A stretch of 64,000 nt of DNA from JABDIP01 sp965227455 (GTDB lineage: Bacteria > Pseudomonadota > Alphaproteobacteria > DSM-16000 > Inquilinaceae): contig OZ245752.1 in NCBI GenBank assembly GCA_965227455.1, positions 1,674,001 through 1,738,000 of the forward strand. The letters are read 5' to 3'. Shown in pieces: positions 17,622 through 26,556 of this stretch. Every line of letters starts with the position of its first letter. The stretch's first letter is position 1. The notes below the pieces were generated by a model that saw only the letters and a list, made by a program, of their open reading frames with translations, was not told where the DNA came from and made no database searches. The translations under genes were made by a program, and so were the position numbers.

Positions 17622-18503
17622 TTATGCCCCCTTCGCCCGGCTGAGCGCCGTCTGGATGGCGCGGCGTGTCATGACCCCGGCCACGTGCCGGCGGAATTCC
17701 GGCGGTCCGCGCATGTCGTCGACCGGATCGGTGATCTCGATCGCGGCCGCCACGGCGGCATCGATCGCGGCATCGTCGACGCCGGTGCCGACCAGGGCCT
17801 GCCCGGCCGCCTCGGCGAACAGCGGCGTCTGGCCGACATTCGTCAGGGCGATGGCCGCCGTCTTGCAGGTGCCGCCCTCGAGGGTAAGCACGACGGCGGC
17901 AGCGGCGGTGGCGTAATCGCCGACCTTGCGTTTCATCTTGGCATAGGCGTAGCCATGGCCGAGCGGCGGGGTCGGGATGCGGATCTCGGTCAGGACCTCG
18001 TCTTCCTTCAGCGCCGTGAAATAGGCCGCCTCGTAGAAGTCGCGAGCGGCTACCTGCCGCTCGCCGCCCGGACCGCGCAGCACATAGGCCGCGTCCAGGC
18101 AGATCATGAGCGCCGGCATGTCGTTGCCCGGATCGCCATTGGCCACGTTGCCGCCGATCGTGCCGCGATAGCGGACTTGGGGATCGGCGATGGTCTCCGC
18201 CGTCTCCTTGAGCACCGGACAGCATTCGGTAAGAAGCTCGGACGCGATCACGTCCGCCTGGGTCGCCATCGCTCCGACGTGCAGCGTGCCACCGCCGTCG
18301 GAGATACCGTCCATGCCATCGATCGCCTGGAGGTCGATCAGATGCTCCGGCGCCGCGAGGCGAAATTTCATCATTGGGATCAGGCTGTGGCCGCCGGCCA
18401 GCAAACGGCTGTCATCGCCGTACTGGGTCAGCAGGCCGATCGCCTCGTCGACGGATGACGGGCGATGGTATTCGAACTTGCCAGGAATCACGCGTGCCTC
18501 CAT
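17622..18503 (-). CDS. coxM: aerobic carbon monoxide dehydrogenase medium (FAD) subunit
   Basis: This 293-residue flavoprotein has the family's two FAD-binding motifs: AGGHSLIPMMKFR (residues about 31-43) and TIGGNVANGDPGND (about 111-124). It passes electrons from CoxS to the membrane quinone pool. It is the first structural gene of the cox operon. AGGAC sits just upstream of ATG 18503, and the 280-bp region before it contains overlapping repeats (18675-18712) that may be bound by the neighbouring LytTR regulator. Confidence 0.94.
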   Translation of the reverse strand: MEARVIPGKFEYHRPSSVDEAIGLLTQYGDDSRLLAGGHSLIPMMKFRLAAPEHLIDLQAIDGMDGISDGGGTLHVGAMATQADVIASELLTECCPVLKETAETIADPQVRYRGTIGGNVANGDPGNDMPALMICLDAAYVLRGPGGERQVAARDFYEAAYFTALKEDEVLTEIRIPTPPLGHGYAYAKMKRKVGDYATAAAAVVLTLEGGTCKTAAIALTNVGQTPLFAEAAGQALVGTGVDDAAIDAAVAAAIEITDPVDDMRGPPEFRRHVAGVMTRRAIQTALSRAKGA

Positions 18504-18674
18504 TCGGTCCTGTTAAGATCCGACGGCTGGCCTCTTTTTGACGGGCCTTCACCGGTTGTTCCCCCTAGCCGCGCGGATTGCAACCGCGGGCACAAGAGAT
18601 ACGCAAGGGTAACACAACCGAAAGAGCTTAACGCGAACTTCGTATTCTAAGAACCGCCACCGCGCGAATGACGG

Positions 18675-18712
18675 ATTTCGCGCACGAAATGCAGCTACAT
18701 TTCACGAACTGC
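18675..18712. promoter_or_regulatory. overlapping direct and inverted repeats upstream of coxM (candidate LytTR operator)
   Basis: On the minus strand GCAGTTCGTG (18712-18703) and GCATTTCGTG (18692-18683) are direct repeats with 9 of 10 bases shared and a 20-bp period, which is two helical turns. The same block holds the palindromes ATTTCG-N4-CGAAAT (18675-18690) and GAAATG-N6-CATTTC (18686-18703). Tandem 9-10-bp repeats about two turns apart are typical of LytTR-domain targets, and the GTTCGT core resembles the AlgR site. A weaker half-site, AAGTTCGCG, lies at 18640-18632. Binding by the coxC product is inferred, not shown. Confidence 0.45.
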
Positions 18713-18783
18713 GGGTAAGAATCGTAAATTGGTTAATAAAATCAAGGTGTTTTCTGGCGGCGGAATTTTCGCGCCACGGCGCC

Positions 18784-19908
18784 TCAGACACCCAGCGCCG
18801 TCTTCAATTGCCGGACCTTGCCCCGGCTGACCGGGATCCGCCGGGCCGTCTCGTCCTCGCCCAGGACGATCACCGCCTGTTCGTTCAGCCGCTCGAAGGA
18901 TTTCGCGTGCCGCATGTTGACGATGTGGCTGCGATGCACGCGCAGGAACACCTCCGGGTCCAGCCGCTCTTCCAGGACCGAAACGGACAGGGCGCAGAAA
19001 TACCCGCCTTCCGGCGTGAAGACGGTGGTGTAGTGGGCCTCTGCCTTGATGCAAATCACGTCGTCCGGATCCAGCAGCAAGGTGGCCTTGTTATGGGTCA
19101 CCGGCAGCTTGACCAGGCGGCCGCCCCCCTCGCCGCTCCCGGCCGCGGGCTCGGCCGTCCCTTCCGGCCGGCCGTCGCCGGCATCGGCGGCGACCGCGGG
19201 CGGTTCGGGAACCGCGGCAAGAAGGGCGAAGCCGAAGATCAGGAAGGTCGCGACGGCGACCAGGATCGCCAGCAGCGGCTGGCCGAGTGCCGGCGATTCG
19301 AGGACCATCTCGACATCGGCCGGAACCGGCAGGAAGCTTGCCGCCGCCATCGCCGTGTAGTGCATGCCCGAAACCGCGAAGCCCATGACCACCGCCGCCG
19401 GGATCATGTGCCAGCCGCGCCGCAGGTTGAAGGCCAGCCACAGCGCCGCCGTCGAAGCCAGGATGCCGACCACCACCGAGGCCACCACCAGGGTCGGCGA
19501 ATAGGTGATGATGCAGTTGGCCCGGATCGCCGCCATGCCGACATAGTGCATGCTGGAGATGCCAAGCCCCATGAACAGGCCGCCGCCGGCCAGCTTGAGC
19601 GGCGTGCGGGCGCCGATGCTTGAGAAGAACAGGGCGATCCCGGTCATCAGGATGGAGACCAGCGCCGACACTAGGGTCAGCAGCGCGTCGTAATTGATGA
19701 TGACCGGCAGGTTGAGGGCCAGCATACCGACGAAATGCATCGACCAGATGCCGCCGCCCATGGCCACGGCCGCGCCGGCGAGCAGCGTCCGCCGCCAGAC
19801 CCCGTGCATGACTGACAGCCGGGCGCCCATCTGAAAGCACGTGTAGGCGCCGAACACGGCAATGATCACCGACAGGACGATCAGCAGCGGATCGTAGGAA
19901 ACCTGCAT
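18784..19908 (-). CDS. coxC: CoxC-like membrane-bound MHYT-LytTR transcriptional regulator
   Basis: This 374-residue protein has an N-terminal MHYT sensor of about seven membrane helices carrying three motif copies (SMHFVGM at 56-62, SMHYVGM at 119-125, GMHYTAM at 181-187). An acidic linker and a C-terminal LytTR DNA-binding domain (about 265-374, including VHRSHIVNM and RIPVSRGK) follow. The MHYT motif has been proposed to bind a metal and sense diatomic gases. CoxC and CoxH of O. carboxidovorans have the same architecture. Its position directly upstream of coxM and on the same strand matches coxC. Confidence 0.87.
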   Translation of the reverse strand: MQVSYDPLLIVLSVIIAVFGAYTCFQMGARLSVMHGVWRRTLLAGAAVAMGGGIWSMHFVGMLALNLPVIINYDALLTLVSALVSILMTGIALFFSSIGARTPLKLAGGGLFMGLGISSMHYVGMAAIRANCIITYSPTLVVASVVVGILASTAALWLAFNLRRGWHMIPAAVVMGFAVSGMHYTAMAAASFLPVPADVEMVLESPALGQPLLAILVAVATFLIFGFALLAAVPEPPAVAADAGDGRPEGTAEPAAGSGEGGGRLVKLPVTHNKATLLLDPDDVICIKAEAHYTTVFTPEGGYFCALSVSVLEERLDPEVFLRVHRSHIVNMRHAKSFERLNEQAVIVLGEDETARRIPVSRGKVRQLKTALGV

Positions 19909-20009
19909 CTTATGGCAGCCTCACCGCGCCCTTGCGGCGCTTGGGATGTCAGCGATGAGGCGGGAGTGTAGCAGACCGCGCGGCGGTGAGAAGATTCCGC
20001 GAATAAGGG

Positions 20010-20786
20010 TCAGGACCGGTACGGGACGGTCGTTTCCCATTCGATCGTGTCCGCCGGCGCCAGGCATTTCACGCTGACCACCGTAATGTTGTCGCGAGAG
20101 CCGCGCTCCAGAGCGGTATCGACCAGGGTCTGGACGGCGGTGTCGAGATCCTCGCGGTGCAGGATACTGGCGATATCCTGGTCCGGCACGACCCGGGTCA
20201 GCCCATCGCTGCACAGCAGGAAGATGTCCTCCGCCTGCAGCCGGTCGTGCTTCTTGTCGAGCGCCAGGGAATCGTCGGCACCGACCGCGCGGGTCACCAC
20301 ATTGGCCTGCGGGTGGCTCTCGGCCTCGTCCGCCGACAGGACGCCGACATCCACAAGCTCCTGCACATGGCTGTGGTCGTGGGTGACCTGAAGGAACTCG
20401 CCGTCGCGCAGCCGGTACATGCGGCTGTCCCCGGCCCACAGGCAGGCGAAATGCTCGCCGAAGGCCATCAGCACCACGACGGTGCTGGCGATGATCGAGC
20501 CTTGGCCGCGCTCCGACGCCTTGGCGCGCAGCATGTGATTGGCGCGCTCCAGCCGGTGGCGGATCTCGGACAGCAGGTTTCCGGCCGAGTTGGGCGGCGG
20601 CATTTGACCCAGCAGATCGACGATCAGCCGGCTGGCATAGTCGCCGGAATCATGGCCGCCCATGCCGTCCGCGACCACCCACAGCCCCAAATCCGGGCGA
20701 TCGAGCGATGCATCCTCGTTGAGCTTGCGGACGAATCCGACTTCGCTGACCGATGCGGAGGCGAAAGCGAACGGCTTGGTCGACAT
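20010..20786 (-). CDS. pppA: T6SS-associated PP2C-type serine/threonine phosphatase
   Basis: This 258-residue PPM phosphatase has the metal-binding motifs NEDA (23-26), VVADGMGGHDSGDYAS (from 37), a late CSDGL and a final SRDNITVV, with no membrane segment. In other T6SS loci PppA removes phosphate placed by the PpkA kinase on Fha or TssL and so turns firing down. It is the last gene of the T6SS run and lies 14 bp after tagF. Two kinases that could be its counterparts are at 53770-55887 and 59194-60996. Confidence 0.9.
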   Translation of the reverse strand: MSTKPFAFASASVSEVGFVRKLNEDASLDRPDLGLWVVADGMGGHDSGDYASRLIVDLLGQMPPPNSAGNLLSEIRHRLERANHMLRAKASERGQGSIIASTVVVLMAFGEHFACLWAGDSRMYRLRDGEFLQVTHDHSHVQELVDVGVLSADEAESHPQANVVTRAVGADDSLALDKKHDRLQAEDIFLLCSDGLTRVVPDQDIASILHREDLDTAVQTLVDTALERGSRDNITVVSVKCLAPADTIEWETTVPYRS

Positions 20787-20800
20787 CGGCCCGGGGCTCC

Positions 20801-21562
20801 TCAGATGATTCCGGAACCGGCAGACTGAAGGGGATCGTCGCTCCCCTCCCAGCCCCATTGCTGCCAGCGTCCGTCCAACAGGGCTGCGAACCCTCCGATC
20901 TGCGGCAAACCGTTGCACAGGACCAGCGAGGGCTCGGTATCCTCCGAGCCGACATTCCACCAGATGCTGTATTGCGGAAAGACCCCGAGAAGCTGCTGAT
21001 TGATCAGCGGCGCGAACCCCGCACCGACCGATTTCGTCCGCTCGAAGCCGAGGCGGATGCCGTTCAGCGAGGGATAGGCATGCGAAGCGACACGGTCGCC
21101 CGGATAGGCCGGACCGGCCGAGGCCCCGACCTCTGTGTCGAAGGCATCGAAATCGAACGGATCCTCCAGGGCCGAAAGCGCCAGTCCCTCGGCCTTGTCG
21201 AACCAGTCCGCACCGGTCATCGGAACCGCCGCGGGATTGCTGCACCCGGCAAGCTGAACCGCCAGGGTGAAGGGAAAATACCGACCGACCCGATCGACGC
21301 TGGGCATCAGCACGCCGGCCACCACCTCGCCGCCGCACAGCCCGGCGCTCAGCACGAAACGCCAGATCGGACTGGTCAGATAGATCGGCAGCCACTCCTC
21401 GCCCAACTGCTCCTTGCTGCAGTTGATGGCCGATTGCAGCCACTGGTCCCAGGGGTCGACGAAGTCGCGCGCCAGGCGGCGGGTGACGAAGTCGCCCTTG
21501 GTCGGGACCTTGCCGTGCAGCCCCGGTTCCAATGCTGCGCTGGCACCTAGAGCTGCGGACAT
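20801..21562 (-). CDS. tagF: TagF, T6SS accessory protein
   Basis: This 253-residue protein has the TagF (DUF2094) pattern, starting with GLHGKVPTKGDFVTRRL and continuing with DPWDQWL and GYPFTL-like blocks (RYFPFTLAV). TagF proteins repress assembly after translation in the threonine-phosphorylation pathway, and in Agrobacterium the related module is fused to PppA. The ATG lies inside the last 16 bp of tssM, so translation is coupled. The neighbouring pppA gene is the usual partner. Confidence 0.88.
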   Translation of the reverse strand: MSAALGASAALEPGLHGKVPTKGDFVTRRLARDFVDPWDQWLQSAINCSKEQLGEEWLPIYLTSPIWRFVLSAGLCGGEVVAGVLMPSVDRVGRYFPFTLAVQLAGCSNPAAVPMTGADWFDKAEGLALSALEDPFDFDAFDTEVGASAGPAYPGDRVASHAYPSLNGIRLGFERTKSVGAGFAPLINQQLLGVFPQYSIWWNVGSEDTEPSLVLCNGLPQIGGFAALLDGRWQQWGWEGSDDPLQSAGSGII

Positions 21563-24500
21563 CTGAACTGCCCAAGCGCGGTCAGGGTGAACGGGTTGAA
21601 AACGCTGTTGGCGCGCAGATCGAAGGTCGCGACCCGGCCGCCGACATTGAAGGTGACGGTGAACCGGTCGGTCAGGGAGGATCGCTGGATCGACCCCTCG
21701 TCCAGCAGCCGGAAGAACGACCACGGCCCGCTGACGCTGATCGTATTCTGCCCCGCCACCTGCGGCGCCAGGGTGATGCGCGATACCGCGGCCCCCGGCC
21801 CCGGCCATTTCATCGCCGTCGGCAGCGGCGGACCATGGGCGTATTCCATGGTCTGCCCGTCCACTTCCAGGAACACCCGCGTCGCATTGGGGTCGAGCCG
21901 CTGCGGCGTGATCTCGAAGCTGGCCGAGGGCCCGCCGCCGGCGGCGAACAGGGAGTCGCGGATCGTCCGCGCCCGCTGGAACTGCACCAGCACCGATTCC
22001 GGAATGTCGAGCTGGGTCTGCCCGGCCCAGCGCCAGGGGCTGCGCGACGTGTCGACGAGATTGACCAGATGCTCGTTGAAGAACTTGTCGATCAGGCCGC
22101 CGGCCCCGAACACCAGGGTGAAGTCGTCCAAGTTGACGTCGGTCGGGCTGCCGCGGGTCAGCGGATAGCGATTGCCAAGCGCGCTCAAGCAGATCGGGCG
22201 GACATCGTTGCGCCAGATCGCCCGCAGCTGGGCCGACGCACCGCTGCTGGCCACCACCTCGACGTTCTCCGCCAGATTGTTCAGGATCGCCGCCACCGGA
22301 GGCGGTGAGGCACCGGCCTCGTTGCGCAGCGCCCGGGTGGCGCCGTTTTCGACCATGTTGCGGAGCTCGCGCTGCGGATCAGGCGCCGTCGCCGCCTGGT
22401 TGAACTGCCCGTAGAGCTGGCCCAGGACCGCGATGGTCTGGTCGATCGGCGCCGGCGTGCCGTCGCCTGGGCCGACATAATCGTGCAGCCAGGAGAACCG
22501 TTCGTTGATGCTCTGGCCTGGCGGCGGCGCATTCTCTCCGCTGTTCAACAGCCCCTGAAGCCGGCTGGCCGACGGGCTGACACGCCCCAGGACCGAGGTG
22601 CCGACACTCGCTGCAGCCCGCTCGGCGCCGGATTCCGGCGCCTCCTCCCGCACCAGGGTCGTCTGGTTGGCCATATCCCGCATGATCATGCGATAGGGCG
22701 AGTTCGTCCCCTGCAGGATGTTCAGCGTGGAAGCGGCGGCATTCACGTTCGTATCGAACGGCACGACGCCGACATCGTTGATCACCGCCTCCCATAGCAG
22801 GGCGTAGTCGTCCAGGTACTTGGCCAGCACATCGGCTTCCAGCCGGTCGATCTGTTCCTGGTTGGCGAAGATCTCGGCCTGCGGGCCGAGTACCCAGTTC
22901 TCGCTCTCGATGATCTCCTTCACGTCCGGCAGCGATGGCAGCAGGACGCTGTGGAAACCGTCATAGGTGTAGAGGCCGTCGACCCCCTCGGCGAGGGAGG
23001 CGCCGGACAGGCGCCGCAGGCCGGCCGAAGCCTGTGGACCGCCGGCATCGACGACGCGCCAATCGCGCAGCGCCCTGGCCGCGGGGCTGGCGATGATCAG
23101 CTCGTAGCCCCGGTTCGCCGGCGACAGCCGGGTCAGGGTCGTCTGCGCCCGTTCCACCAGGGGACCGTCGAGGGCGATCGGCGTGACCGGCGCTTCCAGC
23201 AAGGCGTCGAGATGCTCCATGAGCACTCCGCGCAGCTCGTCATTGGCCGGGCCGGCCAGCGCATTGCCCCAATCGAACTCGTACCAGCCGCGCACCAGTT
23301 CGGTGTCCGCGGGACCTTGGCCGCCGAGGATCAAATAGACCTTCAGGGCCTCGTAGACGAAGGCCACATCGTCGATATTGTCCCGCAGCTGGCCTTCCAG
23401 GCGCACCAGCATGCGCGGCAGGAAAAGTCCGTTGAGCGCGCGGCGATAGGTGGCGCGCGACCGCGCCCCCAGCCGATCCCCCTGATACAGGCCGAAAGTC
23501 ATCAACAGCGGGACGTCCTCGTCCTCGCGGGCGTAGCCGCCCGGCAGGTTGCGCACCGTCTCCAGGGCCGGAAGGACGTCTAGAATTCGCGGATCCGGCA
23601 CCTCGTTGATCGCGATCCCGGCCAGCTGCTCGTTGTACAGGCGGATGCCCGCCTCGTACTCGTCGATCAGGGTGCGGTTGGCGAAATAGCCGTTGGCCCA
23701 CAGCCCGGCCATCGCCAGCACGATGCCGATGGCAGCGGCATAGGCGCCGCGCTGCAGCCACAGGCGCAGGGTCTCCACCTTGCGATTGGCGCTGACAATG
23801 CTGGCCTCGGGAAACACCACGTCGCGCAGCAGCCGGGTCAGGAAGTAGCTGCGCCCGCTGCCGGAGAAGGCCGACAGGGATTGCCGGTTGAGCCCGAAGG
23901 TGGAGGCCATCGCCCCCATCAGCCGGTCGATCGGCGTGCCTTCCTGGGTGCCGCTGGTGACATAGACGCCGCGCAGCAGGGCACGTTCCTCGTAGCGGCT
24001 GGGCTTGAAGATCTCGGTCAGGAAGTCGCGCATCGGCTCCTTGAGCGATGCGACCTGGGCCGGGAAGCCGTAGATGAGGCTGCGCCGCTGCACGTCGGGC
24101 TCCTGGTGCAGGCGCTCCAGCATGCGGTCGTTGAGACGCTGCAACAGCAGGTCGAACTCGCGGGTGAAGGCGGCGACCGCCCCCTGGTCGTCCTTGCCGT
24201 CGTCCAGCTCGAAGGTCATGCCCCAGGCCTGGTCGCGCTCCTCGCGGGCGAAATCGTCGAAGAACTCGACGAAGCCGGCGATCAGATCGGCCTTGGTGAA
24301 CAGCATGTAGATCGGGAAGCGCACGCCCAGCGACTCGTGCAGCTCGCGGATCCTGAGCTTGATCTGGCGGGCATGGGCCTGGCGTTCGGTGTCGGTGAGG
24401 ATCGCCATGTCGGCCAGGCTGATGGCGATGAGGGCGCCGTTGATCGGCTGCCGCGGCCGGTACTTCTTCAGGAGATCCAGGAATCCGCCCCAGGCGGCGC

Positions 24501-25107
24501 TGTCAACGGCCTGATGGCTGTCCTGGGTGGTATAGCGACCTGCGGTGTCGATCAGCACCGCCTCGTCGGTGAAGAACCAGTCGCAGTTCCGGGTGCCGCC
24601 GACATTGCGGATCTCGTCCTTGCCAAGCTGGTCGGCAAGCGGGAAACGCAGCCCGGAGTTGACCAGGGCGGTGGTCTTGCCCGATCCCGGCGGCCCGATC
24701 AGGATGTACCAGGGAAGCTGGTAGAGATGCTGACGGCCGCCCTTGCCGCCCAGCTTCGCCTTCTTCAGCAGTACCAGCGCGTCCTGCGCCCGTTCCTTCA
24801 GCTGCGCCACCTCGTCCGCCGACGCCATCTCGTCCGGCGACGGCCCGCTGTCGGCGGCCTCCGCCATGTCTTCGATCATCTGGTCGTTGGAGCGCTTCTG
24901 GCGCATGACCGAGAACAGATTGGCGAGGCCCCATATCACCACGATCACCAGAACGGTGATCATGCGGGCGAATTCGCTCTCCAACGGACGGTATTCGGCG
25001 AAGGCAAGCAAAGGTCCGAAAAACCAGACCAGCAGCGACAGGATGATCGCGCCAATCAGCGTGATCAGCCATTTCGCCGTCAGCACGGCAATGATCTTCT
25101 TAAACAT
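21547..25107 (-). CDS. tssM: TssM (IcmF-like) T6SS membrane-complex protein
   Basis: This is a 1186-residue inner-membrane protein. Two N-terminal helices (about 13-36 and 49-67) frame a cytoplasmic NTPase domain with Walker A GPPGSGKT at 138-145, so this TssM keeps its nucleotide site. A third helix near residues 450-475 leads into a large periplasmic part that contacts TssJ and ends in the beta-rich C-terminal domain (FELRANSVFNPF-type end). It forms the TssJLM envelope channel. It follows tssL by about 108 bp and overlaps tagF. Confidence 0.95.
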   Translation of the reverse strand: MFKKIIAVLTAKWLITLIGAIILSLLVWFFGPLLAFAEYRPLESEFARMITVLVIVVIWGLANLFSVMRQKRSNDQMIEDMAEAADSGPSPDEMASADEVAQLKERAQDALVLLKKAKLGGKGGRQHLYQLPWYILIGPPGSGKTTALVNSGLRFPLADQLGKDEIRNVGGTRNCDWFFTDEAVLIDTAGRYTTQDSHQAVDSAAWGGFLDLLKKYRPRQPINGALIAISLADMAILTDTERQAHARQIKLRIRELHESLGVRFPIYMLFTKADLIAGFVEFFDDFAREERDQAWGMTFELDDGKDDQGAVAAFTREFDLLLQRLNDRMLERLHQEPDVQRRSLIYGFPAQVASLKEPMRDFLTEIFKPSRYEERALLRGVYVTSGTQEGTPIDRLMGAMASTFGLNRQSLSAFSGSGRSYFLTRLLRDVVFPEASIVSANRKVETLRLWLQRGAYAAAIGIVLAMAGLWANGYFANRTLIDEYEAGIRLYNEQLAGIAINEVPDPRILDVLPALETVRNLPGGYAREDEDVPLLMTFGLYQGDRLGARSRATYRRALNGLFLPRMLVRLEGQLRDNIDDVAFVYEALKVYLILGGQGPADTELVRGWYEFDWGNALAGPANDELRGVLMEHLDALLEAPVTPIALDGPLVERAQTTLTRLSPANRGYELIIASPAARALRDWRVVDAGGPQASAGLRRLSGASLAEGVDGLYTYDGFHSVLLPSLPDVKEIIESENWVLGPQAEIFANQEQIDRLEADVLAKYLDDYALLWEAVINDVGVVPFDTNVNAAASTLNILQGTNSPYRMIMRDMANQTTLVREEAPESGAERAAASVGTSVLGRVSPSASRLQGLLNSGENAPPPGQSINERFSWLHDYVGPGDGTPAPIDQTIAVLGQLYGQFNQAATAPDPQRELRNMVENGATRALRNEAGASPPPVAAILNNLAENVEVVASSGASAQLRAIWRNDVRPICLSALGNRYPLTRGSPTDVNLDDFTLVFGAGGLIDKFFNEHLVNLVDTSRSPWRWAGQTQLDIPESVLVQFQRARTIRDSLFAAGGGPSASFEITPQRLDPNATRVFLEVDGQTMEYAHGPPLPTAMKWPGPGAAVSRITLAPQVAGQNTISVSGPWSFFRLLDEGSIQRSSLTDRFTVTFNVGGRVATFDLRANSVFNPFTLTALGQFRCPQL

Positions 25108-25215
25108 CGTCGTCCACCCGGGCCGGCAATCCGGCCCTCATACGGGGGTTCGCGGTGCCCATGCAGTGCATAACACCATCCTCGCCCATTTTTTTTCGAA
25201 GGAGAGTGAGCGTCA

Positions 25216-26556
25216 TCACTTCAGCAGCACCAATTCTATGCGTCGGTTTCGCGCCTTGTCGGCGGCCGTGTTCTCGACCTGGACCAGACGGTCGGTATCC
25301 GCCATGCCCTCGGCCCGCAGCCGACCGGGATTCGTCAGGTCGCGCGCGATCAGCGCCATCGTCGCTTCGGCCCGCGCCAGCGACAGATGCCAGTTCGACG
25401 GGAAGCGGACGGTCCGGATCGCGTCGCCGTCGGAATGGCCCTCGACGATGACGTCGCCGGGCTTGTCGTTCAGCGCCGCGGCAATCCGCTGCAACAGGGG
25501 CAGGAATTGCTGCTGCACCTCGTCGCTGCCCGAGCGGAACATGTTCTGGCCGGTGATGCGGATGGTGATGGTCTGGAAATCCTCCTCGACCACGACCAAC
25601 CCCTGCTGGATCTCCGGCGCCAGGAAGCCTTCGATTTCGACCCTCAGCTCCGGCGCGGGCATCGGCGGCGGCGGCGGAGGCGGCGCCGGCTGGACCCGCG
25701 CGATGACGATCTCGCCGCCTGGCGGGGCGGCCGTCAGCTGCGACTCGGTCAGATCGGCGGGAATGCTCAGCGCGTAGCTGACACCCATGAAGGTCAGGGT
25801 CAGCAGGCCGGCCGCGATGGCGCCCACAACCCAGACCGGCACATAGGATGTCAGCGGCCGATGACCGGCATCGATGCCTTTCCAATGGGGCGACAGCTCG
25901 CGTTCGAACTCGCCGCGATTGCCGCGGATCACCCGGAACAGCCCGTCGCGGATCTGGCCGTGTTCCGACGAGCCGCGATGCTCGATGCGGTAGCGGCCCT
26001 CGAATCCGAGCGTGAGGCACAGATACATGAGCTCCAGCACATCGGTGTTGCGGCCCGGGTTCTTCTCCAGGTGGCTGAGGATGTCGTAGAAACGCTCGCC
26101 GCCCGACAGCTCGTTGTGGAAGGTGCCGACCATGCTGCGGGTGGTCCACAGGCTGCGGCTGCCCCAGGGGGTGTTGAGCACCAGATCGTCGACCGTAGCG
26201 CAGAGCGCGTAGCGGGCGGCGCGCACGGCCTCGGGGCTGGCGCCGGAGTTCAACGCCGCGCGCTCGAATTTCTTGACCTCGTTGACCACCCGGCTATGCA
26301 GGCCCTCGACATCGGAATGAGAGGCCCGGTTCTTCAACCGGATCGCCAGTCCCAGCAGCGATGAGGCCGCGGCCACCAGCGGATTGATGCCGGTCTGGGC
26401 GATCGCCACCTGCGGCCCGGACGGCATCGGTGCTGCCGCCCGCTGCTGCGGTGGCGGCGATGCCGCCGCCGTCGGCCGACGTCCGCCCGGCGAGGGCCGG
26501 ATTACCGTCTTTTCGGCGTCGTCATCGGGTTCGGCAAATGGATCGTCATCGCTCAT
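25216..26556 (-). CDS. tssL: TssL with C-terminal OmpA/peptidoglycan-binding domain
   Basis: This 446-residue 'evolved' TssL has, in order, a short acidic N-terminus with KTVIRPSPGGR (T17), a DotU cytoplasmic domain (about 60-255), one membrane helix (near 262-285, VWVVGAIAAGLLTLTF), a Pro-rich hinge and an OmpA-like domain (VIVEGHSDGDAIR ... NRRIELVLLK) that anchors to peptidoglycan. Agrobacterium TssL is phosphorylated on an N-terminal threonine in a similar setting and then bound by Fha. ATG 26556 overlaps the tssK stop by 4 bp. Confidence 0.94.
   Translation of the reverse strand: MSDDDPFAEPDDDAEKTVIRPSPGGRRPTAAASPPPQQRAAAPMPSGPQVAIAQTGINPLVAAASSLLGLAIRLKNRASHSDVEGLHSRVVNEVKKFERAALNSGASPEAVRAARYALCATVDDLVLNTPWGSRSLWTTRSMVGTFHNELSGGERFYDILSHLEKNPGRNTDVLELMYLCLTLGFEGRYRIEHRGSSEHGQIRDGLFRVIRGNRGEFERELSPHWKGIDAGHRPLTSYVPVWVVGAIAAGLLTLTFMGVSYALSIPADLTESQLTAAPPGGEIVIARVQPAPPPPPPPMPAPELRVEIEGFLAPEIQQGLVVVEEDFQTITIRITGQNMFRSGSDEVQQQFLPLLQRIAAALNDKPGDVIVEGHSDGDAIRTVRFPSNWHLSLARAEATMALIARDLTNPGRLRAEGMADTDRLVQVENTAADKARNRRIELVLLK

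Noticed and set aside
14749..17916. Very long plus-strand open frame (over 1000 codons) opposite coxL and coxS
   Set aside because: It is the GC-rich shadow of the cox genes. It has no domain pattern, and the minus-strand frames carry clear catalytic motifs.
18560..18610. Sigma54-type promoter before coxM (a TTGCA element at about 18578)
   Set aside because: The required GG of the -24 element is not at the right distance.
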